A stretch of DNA of 35,990 bases from Negativicutes bacterium (GCA_018052945.1 JAGPMH010000014.1:1491-37480); one strand, 5' to 3'; positions 9,072 to 18,741 are shown, numbered from the stretch's first letter. Numbers and translations are program-made. Notes: generated by a model not told the origin, from the letters alone.

Positions 9072-9782
9072 TTAATATCTTACTAAAATTGCAGTTATAT
9101 TATCGGTCCCACCAGCCTTTAAGGCTGTTTCAAATAAAGAATCAAGTACTAACTTTAAATTCTGTTCATTCAATATTGCTTCCAATAATTGTTCTGTACT
9201 AACCATATTAGTTAAGCCATCAGTACATAGTAATAACATATCATCAGGAAATAGTTTTAAAGAGCCGGTTTCAATATTAATCGTTTCTTCAATTCCGACA
9301 GCTCTAGTCAAAACGTTCTTTTGAGGATGATTTTGTGCTTCTTCTTTATTGATAGACCCTTGTTCTAATAACTCCCAGACCAACGAATGATCGTTAGTTA
9401 ATTGCGTTAATGTTTTATTGCGGATTAAATATAACCTGCTGTCACCAATATGTCCCCAAAAGACTGTTTCATTTTTAATCAGTACGCTGGTAACCGTAGT
9501 TCCCATTCCATTATAGGAGTCATTAATAGTTGCTTTCGCTAAAATTTCTTTGTTGGCGGTATTAATAGCATGCTTCAATAATTGTGTAAAATCAGTACTG
9601 TCAGTTTCATTGTGTAAAATTATTTTTTTAATTGTTTCAACAGCTAATTGGCTAGCAATTTCACCTGCTAAATGCCCACCCATGCCATCGGCTACCACGT
9701 AAAAATCAGGTGAGATACAGGCAAAACTATCTTCATTGATTGGTCTAACTAAGCCAATATCACTTTTGGCGAATGCTAGCAA
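9072..9782 (-). CDS. prpC: PP2C-family Ser/Thr protein phosphatase
   Basis: Metal-dependent phosphatase opposing PrkC. Metal-binding Asp motifs are present: INEDSF near the start, VVADGMGGHLAGE, GDSRLYLI, LLCTDGLTN, and a terminal GGTDNITAILV. I favour the TTG at 9782 as start: AGAGGTGA lies five bases before it, and the N-terminus then reads (M)LAFAKSDIG, matching the family's usual opening. The alternative GTG at 9791 lies inside that ribosome site. The stop is 19 bases before prkC, so phosphatase and kinase are made together. Confidence 0.93.
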   Translation of the reverse strand: MLAFAKSDIGLVRPINEDSFACISPDFYVVADGMGGHLAGEIASQLAVETIKKIILHNETDSTDFTQLLKHAINTANKEILAKATINDSYNGMGTTVTSVLIKNETVFWGHIGDSRLYLIRNKTLTQLTNDHSLVWELLEQGSINKEEAQNHPQKNVLTRAVGIEETINIETGSLKLFPDDMLLLCTDGLTNMVSTEQLLEAILNEQNLKLVLDSLFETALKAGGTDNITAILVRY

Positions 9783-9820
9783 AGTAATCACCTCTTAAAA
9801 TATTATTAATTATCTTAAAG

Positions 9821-10303
9821 CTATATACATACTGTTTCATATAATATTCTGGTATTGCCAATTTTAAAAATATCGCCATGGTTTAAAGCTACTTCAGTAA
9901 TTTTTTCTTCATTAAGAAAAGTTCCATTTAAACTGGAGGCATCAAACAAGACATGTTTACTATTTTGAAATAAAATATAAGCATGTAGTCTTGAACTGTT
10001 AATATCCTTTAGTGGCAATTCATTAGTTTTTCTTCTGCCAATATTAATTCGGCTTGATCCTATACTTAATTTAAAACCTTGGTCATCACCTTCTATGATA
10101 GACAACGAGGCTGTTTTTTTTACGGTAATGGATTTTGTGGCCGTTATATTATCTTTTGAAAAGACTAACGTTTTAAATTGATCATCTGCTACGATGATTG
10201 TTTGTGCAGTAATGTCAGTGCTACTTTCTATATAAGCCTCTTGATATAGTTTGTTTTTATGCTTTACCTTATTTTGCAACAAAGACTTAAGCTTATTTAA
10301 CAT
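9821..10303 (-). CDS. FHA domain protein
   Basis: A 160-residue soluble protein. The C-terminal half (about 78-158) is a forkhead-associated domain that binds phosphothreonine: INIGRRKTNELPL, then the conserved SSRLHAYI loop, then DASSLNGTFLN (the N-G pair is intact). The N-terminal ~75 residues are basic at first, then beta-rich, and resemble nothing I recognise. Immediately upstream of prpC-prkC, it is a likely PrkC substrate or reader. No membrane segment is visible. Confidence 0.85.
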   Translation of the reverse strand: MLNKLKSLLQNKVKHKNKLYQEAYIESSTDITAQTIIVADDQFKTLVFSKDNITATKSITVKKTASLSIIEGDDQGFKLSIGSSRINIGRRKTNELPLKDINSSRLHAYILFQNSKHVLFDASSLNGTFLNEEKITEVALNHGDIFKIGNTRILYETVCI

Positions 10304-10314
10304 AAAAAGCTCCT

Positions 10315-11355
10315 TTATTTTAATAGATGTTTATTGCGAAGTTGCCCACAAGCTGCTTGAATATCAACACCCATTTCTCTTCGAATCGTAACGTTAATAT
10401 GATTTTGTTCTAAAGTATCAACAAATAACTTTATGTGCTGATTCGCTGGTCGCTGATAGCCTTTTTCACTAACAGGATTAATCGGAATGATGTTAACGTT
10501 TGCTAAAATCCCCCTTAATAATACTGCTAATTCTTTGGCATGGTTTATTTGATCGTTTAAATCTTTTATTAGAATATATTCAAAAGTTATGCGTCGATTA
10601 GTTTTTGCTACATAATTTTTAGCTGCTAAAATCAAAGGCTGAATTGAATAAGTTGTATTGATAGGCATTAACATTGTTCTTATATCATCATTTGGTGCAT
10701 GTAATGAGATTGATAAAGTAATGGGCAATTCTTCAGTGGCCAACTTTTCAATATAAGGAATTAAACCAGCTGTTGATAAAGTAATGCTACGATAACTTAA
10801 ATTTAGTGTGTAACTTTCATGACACAATTTAATAAAATTTAAAACATTATCGTAATTAGCCATCGGTTCACCAGAACCCATAATTACAATTGAATTTATT
10901 CTTTCAGCATAGTTATCTTGCAATAACTTATTAATATATAAAACTTGTGCTAATAATTCTCCTACTGTTAAATTGCGTGTTAATCCATTAACCGCAGAAG
11001 CACAAAAGGTACAGTTCATTCCACAGCCAACTTGAGAAGATACACAAACACTATTGCCGTAGGATTGACGCATTAACACTGTCTCAACAGTATTGCCATC
11101 ACTGTACATAAATAAAAATTTAATTGTTTTTTTATCTTTAGAAACTAATTGTTCTTTTAAAATTGGTTTATCAATAACACACAGTTCAGTTAGTTTTGTG
11201 CGAAGATTTAATGGTAGATTAGTCATTGCTGTAAAATCTTCCAGTTGGTCTTGATATAACCATTTTATAATTTGCTTAGCACGATATTTTTCAATACTAT
11301 TTTCTTTGCAAAAACTTTCGAGTTCCTGCAAAGTATAACCAAATATATTTGTCAT
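10315..11355 (-). CDS. rlmN: 23S rRNA/tRNA adenine-C2 methyltransferase
   Basis: Radical-SAM enzyme methylating A2503 of 23S rRNA and A37 of some tRNAs. The iron-sulfur motif is C111-x3-C115-x2-C118 (GCGMNCTFCAS). IVIMGSGEPMANYDNV is the SAM-binding GEP region. C336 in the C-terminal AACGQL is the expected methyl-transfer cysteine. The length of 346 is normal. It starts at an ATG behind AAAGGTGA and sits between rsmB and the FHA gene. Confidence 0.96.
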   Translation of the reverse strand: MTNIFGYTLQELESFCKENSIEKYRAKQIIKWLYQDQLEDFTAMTNLPLNLRTKLTELCVIDKPILKEQLVSKDKKTIKFLFMYSDGNTVETVLMRQSYGNSVCVSSQVGCGMNCTFCASAVNGLTRNLTVGELLAQVLYINKLLQDNYAERINSIVIMGSGEPMANYDNVLNFIKLCHESYTLNLSYRSITLSTAGLIPYIEKLATEELPITLSISLHAPNDDIRTMLMPINTTYSIQPLILAAKNYVAKTNRRITFEYILIKDLNDQINHAKELAVLLRGILANVNIIPINPVSEKGYQRPANQHIKLFVDTLEQNHINVTIRREMGVDIQAACGQLRNKHLLK

Positions 11356-11367
11356 TTATTATCACCT

Positions 11368-12702
11368 TTAGTTATTGCGTTTCATTCTTGCAATAAAAAA
11401 TCCATCCATTTTATCATTATGAGGCCAAATTTGAATTAATTCTTGCGTTGTTTTTGTTATTGGTAAAAATTGTCCGGTTACTTCAAGTTGAAAATTTTTA
11501 TTATCTTGTAAAAACTGATAAATTACAGTTTGATTTTCTTCTTCTTCCGTTGTGCAAGTACTATAAACTAATACTCCGCCCGGTTTTACACACTTAGCGG
11601 CGCTATTAAGAATTTCTTGTTGTAATGTTGGTAATTCCTTAATTAACTCTTCCTCCTTGCGCCATCTTGAATCTGGTTTACGTCTAATAACACCTAGTCC
11701 TGAACAAGGTGCATCTACTAAAACTTTATCGGCAAAATTTTGATACTGCGTATGTAATAATTTTGCATCTAGTAATGTTGGCTCAATATTAGTTAATCCT
11801 AGCTTAGTAGCATTTTCTTTTATTTTATCTAATTTGTGTTGATAAATATCAGTTGCAATAATTTTACCGGTATTGTTCATTAGTGTTGCCATGTGTGTTG
11901 TTTTCCCACCAGGAGCACTACAAGCATCAATGATAATATCATTTTCTGTTGGTGCAACAATATGTGCAACTAACATTGAACTTTCATCTTGAATTTGAAA
12001 TAAGCCTTGTTTTAATGACTCTAAACTTGATAAGTTAGGATGTTTTAAGCAAATAATACCTTCCGGTACTACTGTTGATGCGATAACTTCCATCTCTTCT
12101 GTTGCTAGTATTTTTAACAGTTCTGCTCTAGTTTGTTTTAAAGTATTAGTACGCAAACATAACGGTGGAGCAGAATTATTAAAAATACAAAGCTTTTCAG
12201 TATCAGTAAATCCTAATTTTTTTATCCATCGCTTAATTAGCCATTGTGGATGAAAATAAGTTAGTGCTAAAAACAACTCCGGATCGGTATTTCTATCCGG
12301 GAATTGTGCTTTTTCCGGAGATCTTACAGCATTGCGTAAAACTCCATTAACAAATTTAACCGTACCCGAATGACCATATTTTTTAGCTAATTCTACTGCT
12401 TGATTACAAGCGGCCGAGGGCGGTATTTTAGACATGAAAAAAATTTGGTATATACCCATTCTCAAAATGTCTTGAATAATAGGAGATACTTTTTTCAGTG
12501 GACGCGATAAATACTTTCCTAAAATCCAATCAATTGTTTTACCGGCTTTAACGGTTCCATATACCAATTCTGTAATAAATCGACGATCTTGATCTGACAC
12601 TAACTCATGTTTTTTTATTTCACGATCTAAAGAAATATTAGCATAAGCTGAGTTTGTATTAACATCATTAATAATTTTAAGGGCTATTTCCCTTGGATTC
12701 AT
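11368..12702 (-). CDS. rsmB: 16S rRNA m5C967 methyltransferase
   Basis: SAM-dependent cytosine-5 methyltransferase. The N-terminal ~140 residues are a NusB-like RNA-binding domain (RRFITELVYGTVK). The C-terminal half is the methyltransferase, with DACSAPGGKTTHMA as the SAM loop and the two active-site cysteines in VDAPCSGLG (about 331) and YSTCTTEEEE (about 382). At 444 residues it is the usual size. Neighbouring fmt and rlmN are its standard partners in Firmicutes. Confidence 0.96.
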   Translation of the reverse strand: MNPREIALKIINDVNTNSAYANISLDREIKKHELVSDQDRRFITELVYGTVKAGKTIDWILGKYLSRPLKKVSPIIQDILRMGIYQIFFMSKIPPSAACNQAVELAKKYGHSGTVKFVNGVLRNAVRSPEKAQFPDRNTDPELFLALTYFHPQWLIKRWIKKLGFTDTEKLCIFNNSAPPLCLRTNTLKQTRAELLKILATEEMEVIASTVVPEGIICLKHPNLSSLESLKQGLFQIQDESSMLVAHIVAPTENDIIIDACSAPGGKTTHMATLMNNTGKIIATDIYQHKLDKIKENATKLGLTNIEPTLLDAKLLHTQYQNFADKVLVDAPCSGLGVIRRKPDSRWRKEEELIKELPTLQQEILNSAAKCVKPGGVLVYSTCTTEEEENQTVIYQFLQDNKNFQLEVTGQFLPITKTTQELIQIWPHNDKMDGFFIARMKRNN

Positions 12703-12714
12703 TTAATCACCTTT

Positions 12715-13464
12715 TCATTTTAAGAATTGAATAATTGCACTTTTAACAAGTTTTACATCAATTCTTGTATTTTTACAAGGACCATCCGGTCTTATATTTA
12801 ACACCCCAACTACTGGTAGTGGATAGATATCTTGTATTCCACTAGTTAAATCACGTTCACAGGCTATTGCTAACACAGCTTTTGGTTTTAATTTTTTTAT
12901 TATTTGTCGAGCTAACGTTCCACCCGTTACTACAGCAAAATTAAAGCCCAATTCTTTTGCTAAAATATTCAAAGCCCCAATTTGACATTTGCCACACTCT
13001 TTGCAATTATTTGTATCTCTTGTTATTTTGTGCGGACAATCTTCAAGCTGTAAACAGTGCGGTGTTAGAACCAAGAGCTCATGCGGTTGCACCTTAATAT
13101 GTCTATTTTTAATTATTTGATTACTTACTTCAATAAAGGAAGACTCAATTTTCTCTTTATTAATATCAAATAGTTTTCCCAACATAACTGCCAAAGGAAA
13201 TAATAAATTAATTGCTGTCCATGCTTGTCTTTTAAAAAAAGAGAAAGTTGGACAGCCAATAATTGCCAAAATCATTCCTAATAACCCTAAGGAAACAATT
13301 AAAAAAATTAAGATAAGTCCTCCGGCTATGAAAAATGGTAGTATTTCATTAATATCATACAAACCGCTAAAGCTTATTTTCCAGGCAGCATAAGCACAAA
13401 AAATGATAAAAACAAGGCTTAATAAAATAAGAGCAATAAACAATCTTTTTTTAGGTTTATACAT
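12715..13464 (-). CDS. DUF116 membrane protein with cysteine cluster
   Basis: A 249-residue DUF116-family protein of unknown function. Two membrane helices are visible (about 8-30 and 43-68). The cytoplasmic part has a cysteine cluster, C137, C143, C154, C157, C160, plus C202 and C230, which looks able to bind an iron-sulfur cluster or zinc. The family is commonly encoded between fmt and rsmB in anaerobic Firmicutes. I can propose no reaction. Spacing to both neighbours is 10-12 bases, so it is part of the operon. Confidence 0.8.
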   Translation of the reverse strand: MYKPKKRLFIALILLSLVFIIFCAYAAWKISFSGLYDINEILPFFIAGGLILIFLIVSLGLLGMILAIIGCPTFSFFKRQAWTAINLLFPLAVMLGKLFDINKEKIESSFIEVSNQIIKNRHIKVQPHELLVLTPHCLQLEDCPHKITRDTNNCKECGKCQIGALNILAKELGFNFAVVTGGTLARQIIKKLKPKAVLAIACERDLTSGIQDIYPLPVVGVLNIRPDGPCKNTRIDVKLVKSAIIQFLK

Positions 13465-13474
13465 TGTTTCACCT

Positions 13475-14410
13475 TTATTCTAATTTGTCATTAATTGAAA
13501 TTTGATTGCCACAAACAAAATCTTTTGCGGTCATTTTACGTTTACTTTCAGGTTGCAATTCTAAAATTTCTAAAATCCCTTTACCGGTTTGTACTGTAAA
13601 ACCAGTTTCTGTTAAGGATAAAACTGTTCCAATTTCACCAATAGTAACATTATCAATAACTTTTGTTTGCCAAATTTTTAATTTTTTTCCTTTAAATATT
13701 GAAAAAGCAACGGGCCAAGGATTTAAGCCCCGTACTAAATTATAAATTTCCTGTGCCGGTAACAGCCAGTTTATTCTTTCTAACTCTTTGGTTAGTAATG
13801 GTGCATAAGACGCTTTTGCATCGTTTTGTTTATTTCGTACTACTGAACCTTCTGCTATTTGTTTAATTGTTTGCAATAGAGTTTTTGCACCAATATTCAT
13901 TAAAGTATCATGCAGTTCACCGGTATTCATTTTAGCGGAAATTGATACTTCTTCTTTTAAAATCATATCACCAGTATCAAGACCAACATCCATATACATT
14001 GTAGTAATCCCTGTTTTTGTCTCACCATTAATAATTGACCAATGAATTGGTGCAGCTCCACGATATTTTGGCAATAACGATGCATGAACATTGATGCATC
14101 CTAATTGGGGGATATCAAGGATAGCCTTTGATAGAATTTGTCCAAAAGCTACTACTACAATTAGATCCGGTGCTAATTTTTTCAACTGTTCTTCAGTTTC
14201 CGAAGTTTTAATTTTTTCTGGTTGTAAAACAGTTAAATTATGTTCTAAGGCATATTCTTTAATTGGTGATGGCGTTAATTTCTGCCCCCGTCCTTTAGGA
14301 CGATCTGGTTGAGTAATTACTGCTATAACTTCATAGTTTTCATTTAAAGTTTTCAAACAAGGGACAGCAAAATCAGGTGTACCCATAAAAACAATTTTTA
14401 AATTATTCAT
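13475..14410 (-). CDS. fmt: Methionyl-tRNA formyltransferase
   Basis: Formylates initiator Met-tRNA using 10-formyl-THF. The N-terminal transferase domain has FMGTPDFAV (8-16), the catalytic N107 and H109 (INVHAS), SLLPKYRG (111-118) and D145 in DVGLDTGD. The C-terminal part is the tRNA-binding OB domain. I start at the ATG at 14410 (311 residues), two bases beyond the def stop, with AAGGGA seven bases before it. A frame open further upstream lies inside def and adds unrelated residues. Confidence 0.95.
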   Translation of the reverse strand: MNNLKIVFMGTPDFAVPCLKTLNENYEVIAVITQPDRPKGRGQKLTPSPIKEYALEHNLTVLQPEKIKTSETEEQLKKLAPDLIVVVAFGQILSKAILDIPQLGCINVHASLLPKYRGAAPIHWSIINGETKTGITTMYMDVGLDTGDMILKEEVSISAKMNTGELHDTLMNIGAKTLLQTIKQIAEGSVVRNKQNDAKASYAPLLTKELERINWLLPAQEIYNLVRGLNPWPVAFSIFKGKKLKIWQTKVIDNVTIGEIGTVLSLTETGFTVQTGKGILEILELQPESKRKMTAKDFVCGNQISINDKLE

Positions 14411-14411
14411 A

Positions 14412-14867
14412 TTATTTCCCTTTCGAGATCGTTTTGGCTTTGTCAATAAATAAGATGCCATCTAAATGATCAATTTCATGTTGAAACGCACGTGCCAATA
14501 AGCCTTCAGCATTAATTCTTTTAATTTTACCTTTTCGGTCTGAAAATTCCACAGTTATTTTTGCCGCTCGTTCTACTTCCCCTAAAATTCCAGGGATGCT
14601 AAGGCATCCTTCAGTATCACAGGCTACGCCTTCTGTCTTTATGATATTAGGATTTATTATTTCGATTAATCCTTCGCCGGTATCAATGACCACAACTCTT
14701 AGTGATACTCCGACTTGTGGTGCTGCTAAACCTACACCATTTTCGTCATACATTGTTGTTGCCATATCTTCCAGTAGTTTTTTTATTTTTTTATCTATTT
14801 TAGTAACAGGTTTAGCAATTTCTTTCAAAACCGGTGCCCCTGCTTTTTTAACCTCTAATACAGTCAT
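14412..14867 (-). CDS. def: Peptide deformylase
   Basis: Removes the N-formyl group from nascent proteins. All three family motifs are present: GVGLAAPQVG (44-53), EGCLS (86-90, metal ligand C88) and HEIDH (130-134, ligands H130 and H134, catalytic E131). At 151 residues it is a normal short Firmicute form. It is followed immediately by fmt, pairing addition and removal of formyl groups. The 68 bases between priA and def are very AT-rich and may hold a weak promoter; I found no clear -35/-10 pair. Confidence 0.96.
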   Translation of the reverse strand: MTVLEVKKAGAPVLKEIAKPVTKIDKKIKKLLEDMATTMYDENGVGLAAPQVGVSLRVVVIDTGEGLIEIINPNIIKTEGVACDTEGCLSIPGILGEVERAAKITVEFSDRKGKIKRINAEGLLARAFQHEIDHLDGILFIDKAKTISKGK

Positions 14868-14935
14868 ATTACACTCCTATAATTAATATCAATATTAAAA
14901 TTTTATCATATTTTAAAAATAAAAGCTATTTATGG

Positions 14936-17338
14936 TTAAATGATACTCATTGGATCAACATCAATACTGATATTTGCTCTACTACTAATATCAATAGCAG
15001 TTAAATATTTTTTTACACTGTCTAAAGACTGAGCCTTAATTAAAATATTGTATCGGTATAAATTATTTATTTTTTCAATCGGCGGTGTAAATGGTCCTAA
15101 AAGATCAGTTTCTTCAAGATTAATATTACTTCTAAGCTCATTTATTAAGGCTTGCGCTTGTTCTTGAGCTATATTTTTTTCTTGATTGTAAAATGTTAGT
15201 TTGATTAACTTAGTAAACGGTGGATAATTTAGTTGCTTTCGATATAATATTTCCTCTTGATAAAATGCTTCATAATCATGAGTTTTACTAGCCAATAAAA
15301 CATAGTGGTTAGCATTGTAGGTTTGAATGATGACCTTTCCTTCAATTTCACCACGCCCGGCTCTACCAGCAGCTTGCGTTAAAAGTGCAAAAGTTCGTTC
15401 AGCCGAACGAAAGTCTGGAATGTTTAAGGCTGAATCTGCGCTAATAATACCAACAGCAGTAACATTTTTTATATCATGCCCTTTTGCTACCATTTGCGTT
15501 CCTAATAAAATATCAAACTTTTTTTCTTTAAAATCGTTGATTATTTTATCATGAGAAAACTTCCCTTTAGTTGTATCGTAATCCATACGAGCAATTTTTG
15601 CTTGTGGAAATTCTTTTTGCAATTCTTCTTCCAGTCTTTGAGTTCCAGTCCCAAAATATTTAATATAACGGCTAGAACATTTGGGACAAATATCAGGAAT
15701 AACTTTTGGTTTATGACAATAATGACATTGAAGCTTACCGGAATTATGATAAACCAACGTTGCGGCACAACTATCACAGGTCATAACATAACCACATTCA
15801 CGACATAAAATAAAGGTTGAAAAACCACGTCGATTTAATAATAAAATTATCTGCTCATTGACAGCTAAAGTTGAAGAAATTAATTTATGTAAATCATGGG
15901 AAATTATTTTTCTTCGGCCTTTTTTTAACTCATCGCGCATATCAACTAAATTAACGGCTGGCAAAACACTATTATCAATTCGTTGCGATAGCTTCAGTAA
16001 TGTTATCTTCTTATTAAGTGCTGCGAAATAAGTATTTAATGCCGGAGTTGCACTACCTAATAATAATAAACCGTTACTAAGCTTTAGACGCTGTTGTGCT
16101 ACATTGACAGTATTATATTTAGGGCTTTCCTCTTGCTTATAAGAAAAATCATGTTCTTCATCCATAATGATAATGCCTAAATCTACAACCGGAGCAAAAA
16201 CCGCTGATCTAGCACCAATAACAATATTAGCATCTTTGGTCCGAATTCTAGTGAAAACATCATTTCTTTCGGAAATTGATAACTTACTATGAATTACAAC
16301 GACGTCGCTATCAAATTCAGCTTTAAATCTTTTCACTATTTGACTTGTTAACGCAATTTCTGGAACTAGTACAATCGCTTGTTTGCCAGACTTAATAACC
16401 TTTTTCGTTATTTCAATATAAACTTGAGTTTTGCCACTACCGGTAATGCCATATAGTAAAAACGGTGCATATATTTGTTGGGTTAAAGCATGATTCAGTG
16501 ATAGTAGTGCCTGAGATTGTTCGGGATTTAAAGTTATCTCTTTTTTTGAACCTACTAAATCATCATAACTATTGCGCAATACTCTGTGTTCTTCAATTAT
16601 AATAGCATTATGCTTTTTTAAAGCATTAATAGTATCGCGCGAAATTTTCAAAATTTTAAGCTCAGCTGTCGTTAAAATATCTTTATTTGCTAAATAATTC
16701 AAAACTTTTTGCTGTGCTGGCTTGTTTTTGAAAAAGTTTTTATCTTCAATAAAACTAGGGTTTAGTTTTATAATATTTTCGACTTTAATATTAGCTTTAT
16801 TTTTTATTTCATATTCTTTCACTAATAATTTTTTTTCTATTAAATAATCTAATGCTATTTTACAATCATAATGTAAAAATACTTTTGATAAGTCTAGCAA
16901 CGACCAAGCCTTATTACTCTTTATTATATATTGTAAAATTTCATTAAACTTAAAAGCAGAAAAATCAGCATTAAAATTAACATTTTCGGCAATTTTATAT
17001 AGTATATTTATCTTAATACCACTATTACCGGGAATAAACAATCTTAATGCATCGACTAAGGAGCATAGATAATAACTAGAAATCCATTTTGCAGTTTCTA
17101 ACATATTATTATCAAACCACGGTTGACTATCAATCGTTTCAATAATTGATTTTAAATTATCAGCATCATTAGTTTCTTCAACTTTTACAATGAACCCTTC
17201 CATTTTTTGTTTGCCAAAAGGCACAACAACACGCCAACCGACATCAAGAAAACTTAATTCGCTTGGAATATGATAAGTATATGGTTTGGTAATGCTTTTA
17301 ACTGTTGTATTAACAAAAATCTGTGCAATTTTTTTCAT
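14936..17338 (-). CDS. priA: Primosomal replication restart helicase PriA
   Basis: 3'-5' DNA helicase that reloads the replisome at stalled forks. The N-terminal ~200 residues form the DNA-binding domain. The helicase core has the Walker A GITGSGKT near residue 300, DEEH, and GSATPAL. The cysteine-rich zinc insertion runs from CRECGYVMTCDSC through CHYC to CPKC. AAGRAGRG is motif VI. I prefer the ATG at 17338 (800 residues) because GGTGA lies before it; the ATG four codons upstream lacks a ribosome site. It is preceded by a hairpin at 17360-17383 that may limit readthrough from metK. Confidence 0.95.
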   Translation of the reverse strand: MKKIAQIFVNTTVKSITKPYTYHIPSELSFLDVGWRVVVPFGKQKMEGFIVKVEETNDADNLKSIIETIDSQPWFDNNMLETAKWISSYYLCSLVDALRLFIPGNSGIKINILYKIAENVNFNADFSAFKFNEILQYIIKSNKAWSLLDLSKVFLHYDCKIALDYLIEKKLLVKEYEIKNKANIKVENIIKLNPSFIEDKNFFKNKPAQQKVLNYLANKDILTTAELKILKISRDTINALKKHNAIIIEEHRVLRNSYDDLVGSKKEITLNPEQSQALLSLNHALTQQIYAPFLLYGITGSGKTQVYIEITKKVIKSGKQAIVLVPEIALTSQIVKRFKAEFDSDVVVIHSKLSISERNDVFTRIRTKDANIVIGARSAVFAPVVDLGIIIMDEEHDFSYKQEESPKYNTVNVAQQRLKLSNGLLLLGSATPALNTYFAALNKKITLLKLSQRIDNSVLPAVNLVDMRDELKKGRRKIISHDLHKLISSTLAVNEQIILLLNRRGFSTFILCRECGYVMTCDSCAATLVYHNSGKLQCHYCHKPKVIPDICPKCSSRYIKYFGTGTQRLEEELQKEFPQAKIARMDYDTTKGKFSHDKIINDFKEKKFDILLGTQMVAKGHDIKNVTAVGIISADSALNIPDFRSAERTFALLTQAAGRAGRGEIEGKVIIQTYNANHYVLLASKTHDYEAFYQEEILYRKQLNYPPFTKLIKLTFYNQEKNIAQEQAQALINELRSNINLEETDLLGPFTPPIEKINNLYRYNILIKAQSLDSVKKYLTAIDISSRANISIDVDPMSII

Positions 17339-17359
17339 TAACTTCACCATAGAATTAAC

Positions 17360-17383
17360 AAAGGGACTCTAATGAGTCCCTTT
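17360..17383 (-). terminator. Hairpin between metK and priA
   Basis: A perfect 10-bp stem (AAAGGGACTC, 17360-17369, with 17374-17383) and a 4-base loop, just after the metK stop. The minus-strand 3' flank is TTTGTTAATTCT, a weak T tract. It probably ends most metK transcripts, with partial readthrough into priA. Confidence 0.65.
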
Positions 17384-17400
17384 GTAGATTTTATAACTAA

Positions 17401-18591
17401 TTATAATCCAGCTTCAGCTTTTAAAACATCAGCTTTATCAGTACGTTCCCATGGTAAATCTAAATCAGTTCTACCAAAATGACCATAAGCTGCTGTTTGC
17501 TTGTAAATTGGTCTACGTAAATCTAAAGATTTAATGATACCAGCTGGTCTTAAGTCAAAATGTTTTGCAATTAAAGTAGAAATTACCGCTTCAGCAACTT
17601 TAGCAGTGCCGAAAGTCTCAACCATAATTGAAACTGGTTTTGCTACACCAATTGCGTATGCTAATTGAATTTCACATTTTTCTGCAAGTCCTGCCGCAAC
17701 TACATTCTTAGCAACATAACGCGCCGCATAAGCTGCAGATCTATCAACCTTTGTAGGATCTTTACCGGAGAATGCTCCGCCACCATGACGCGCCATTCCG
17801 CCATAAGTATCAACAATAATTTTTCTACCAGTTAAACCAGCATCACCTTGTGGTCCCCCTACTACGAAGCGACCAGTTGGATTAATATAATATTTAGTAT
17901 TTTCATCTAAAAATTCTGTCGGAATAATCGGCTTAATTACATGTTCCATCAAATCTTTTTCAATAGTTTTTAAATCAACTTCCGGACCATGTTGAGTTGA
18001 AATAACAATGGCATCAATTCTTACCGGTTTGCCATCAACATACTCCACTGTTACTTGAGTTTTTCCATCAGGACGTAAATATGATAATGTATCATTTTTG
18101 CGAACTTCTGACAAACGACGTGATAATTTATGTGCTAAAGAAATAGTAAGTGGCATATATTCTGGAGTTTCATTGGTCGCATAACCAAACATCATGCCTT
18201 GGTCGCCAGCACCAATAGCATCGATTGAATCTTCCATTTCGCCGTCTTTTGCTTCTTTTGCTTTATCAACACCCATAGCGATATCAGCTGATTGCTCGCC
18301 AATTGATGTCATTACACCACAAGTATCGCCATCAAAGCCGAATTTAGCTCTGGTATAACCGATCTCACGGATTGTTTCTCTTACTATTTTCGGTATATCA
18401 ACATAGCAATTAGTTGTTATTTCCCCGACTACATGTACTAACCCAGTTGTAACTAGGGTTTCACAAGCAACACGACCCATTGGATCTTTTGCTAAAATAG
18501 CATCTAATACGCTATCTGAAATTTGATCAGAAATCTTATCAGGATGGCCTTCTGTTACGGACTCTGATGTAAATAAAACACTTTTACTCAC
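17401..18591 (-). CDS. metK: S-adenosylmethionine synthetase
   Basis: Makes SAM from methionine and ATP. Signatures: [13 protein letters not shown] near the N-terminus (His and Asp at the ATP site), [12 protein letters not shown], and the glycine loop [21 protein letters not shown] (20 of these residues fit the P-loop-like signature). The start is a GTG at 18591, with AAGGAGG six bases before it, giving 396 residues, the usual length. A frame beginning at 18630 falls inside the riboswitch terminator and is not used. Expression is controlled by the SAM-I riboswitch directly upstream, so SAM represses its own synthesis. Confidence 0.97.
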   Translation of the reverse strand: MSKSVLFTSESVTEGHPDKISDQISDSVLDAILAKDPMGRVACETLVTTGLVHVVGEITTNCYVDIPKIVRETIREIGYTRAKFGFDGDTCGVMTSIGEQSADIAMGVDKAKEAKDGEMEDSIDAIGAGDQGMMFGYATNETPEYMPLTISLAHKLSRRLSEVRKNDTLSYLRPDGKTQVTVEYVDGKPVRIDAIVISTQHGPEVDLKTIEKDLMEHVIKPIIPTEFLDENTKYYINPTGRFVVGGPQGDAGLTGRKIIVDTYGGMARHGGGAFSGKDPTKVDRSAAYAARYVAKNVVAAGLAEKCEIQLAYAIGVAKPVSIMVETFGTAKVAEAVISTLIAKHFDLRPAGIIKSLDLRRPIYKQTAAYGHFGRTDLDLPWERTDKADVLKAEAGL

Positions 18592-18610
18592 AATATTCCT
18601 CCTTAAATTT

Positions 18611-18639
18611 ATAAATAAAAAAACTCTCATAAAGAGAGT
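18611..18639 (-). terminator. SAM riboswitch expression-platform terminator
   Basis: Minus strand: ACTCTC, loop TTTAT, GAGAGT (18623-18639), followed by a run of seven T's and more T-rich sequence. The stem lies between the aptamer and the metK ribosome site, and bases in GAGAGTAGC just before it can join an alternative antiterminator. Confidence 0.85.
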
Positions 18640-18654
18640 AATTTTTTAGCTACT

Positions 18655-18741
18655 CTCATCTTATTAGGAATTGGCACCGTTTTGAAAATTCAATGGTTGC
18701 CGCAGCTTCATTGGGCCAGTCCCTCCACTACTCTTGATGAG
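18655..18741 (-). promoter_or_regulatory. SAM-I (S-box) riboswitch aptamer
   Basis: On the minus strand the conserved S-box order is complete: P1 5' strand CTCATC, then AAGAGTAGTGGAGGGACTGG, then CCCAATGAAGCTGCGGCAACC, whose central AAGC and GGCAACC are diagnostic, then GGTGCCAATTCCTA, and the P1 3' strand GATGAG (18655-18660). When SAM is bound, P1 is held and the terminator at 18611-18639 forms, lowering metK. The promoter should lie in 18742-18790, but I cannot define it with confidence. Confidence 0.95.

Noticed and set aside
18592-18630. Longer N-terminus for MetK
   Set aside because: It begins inside the riboswitch terminator stem and poly-T. The GTG at 18591 has an ideal AAGGAGG and gives the normal length.
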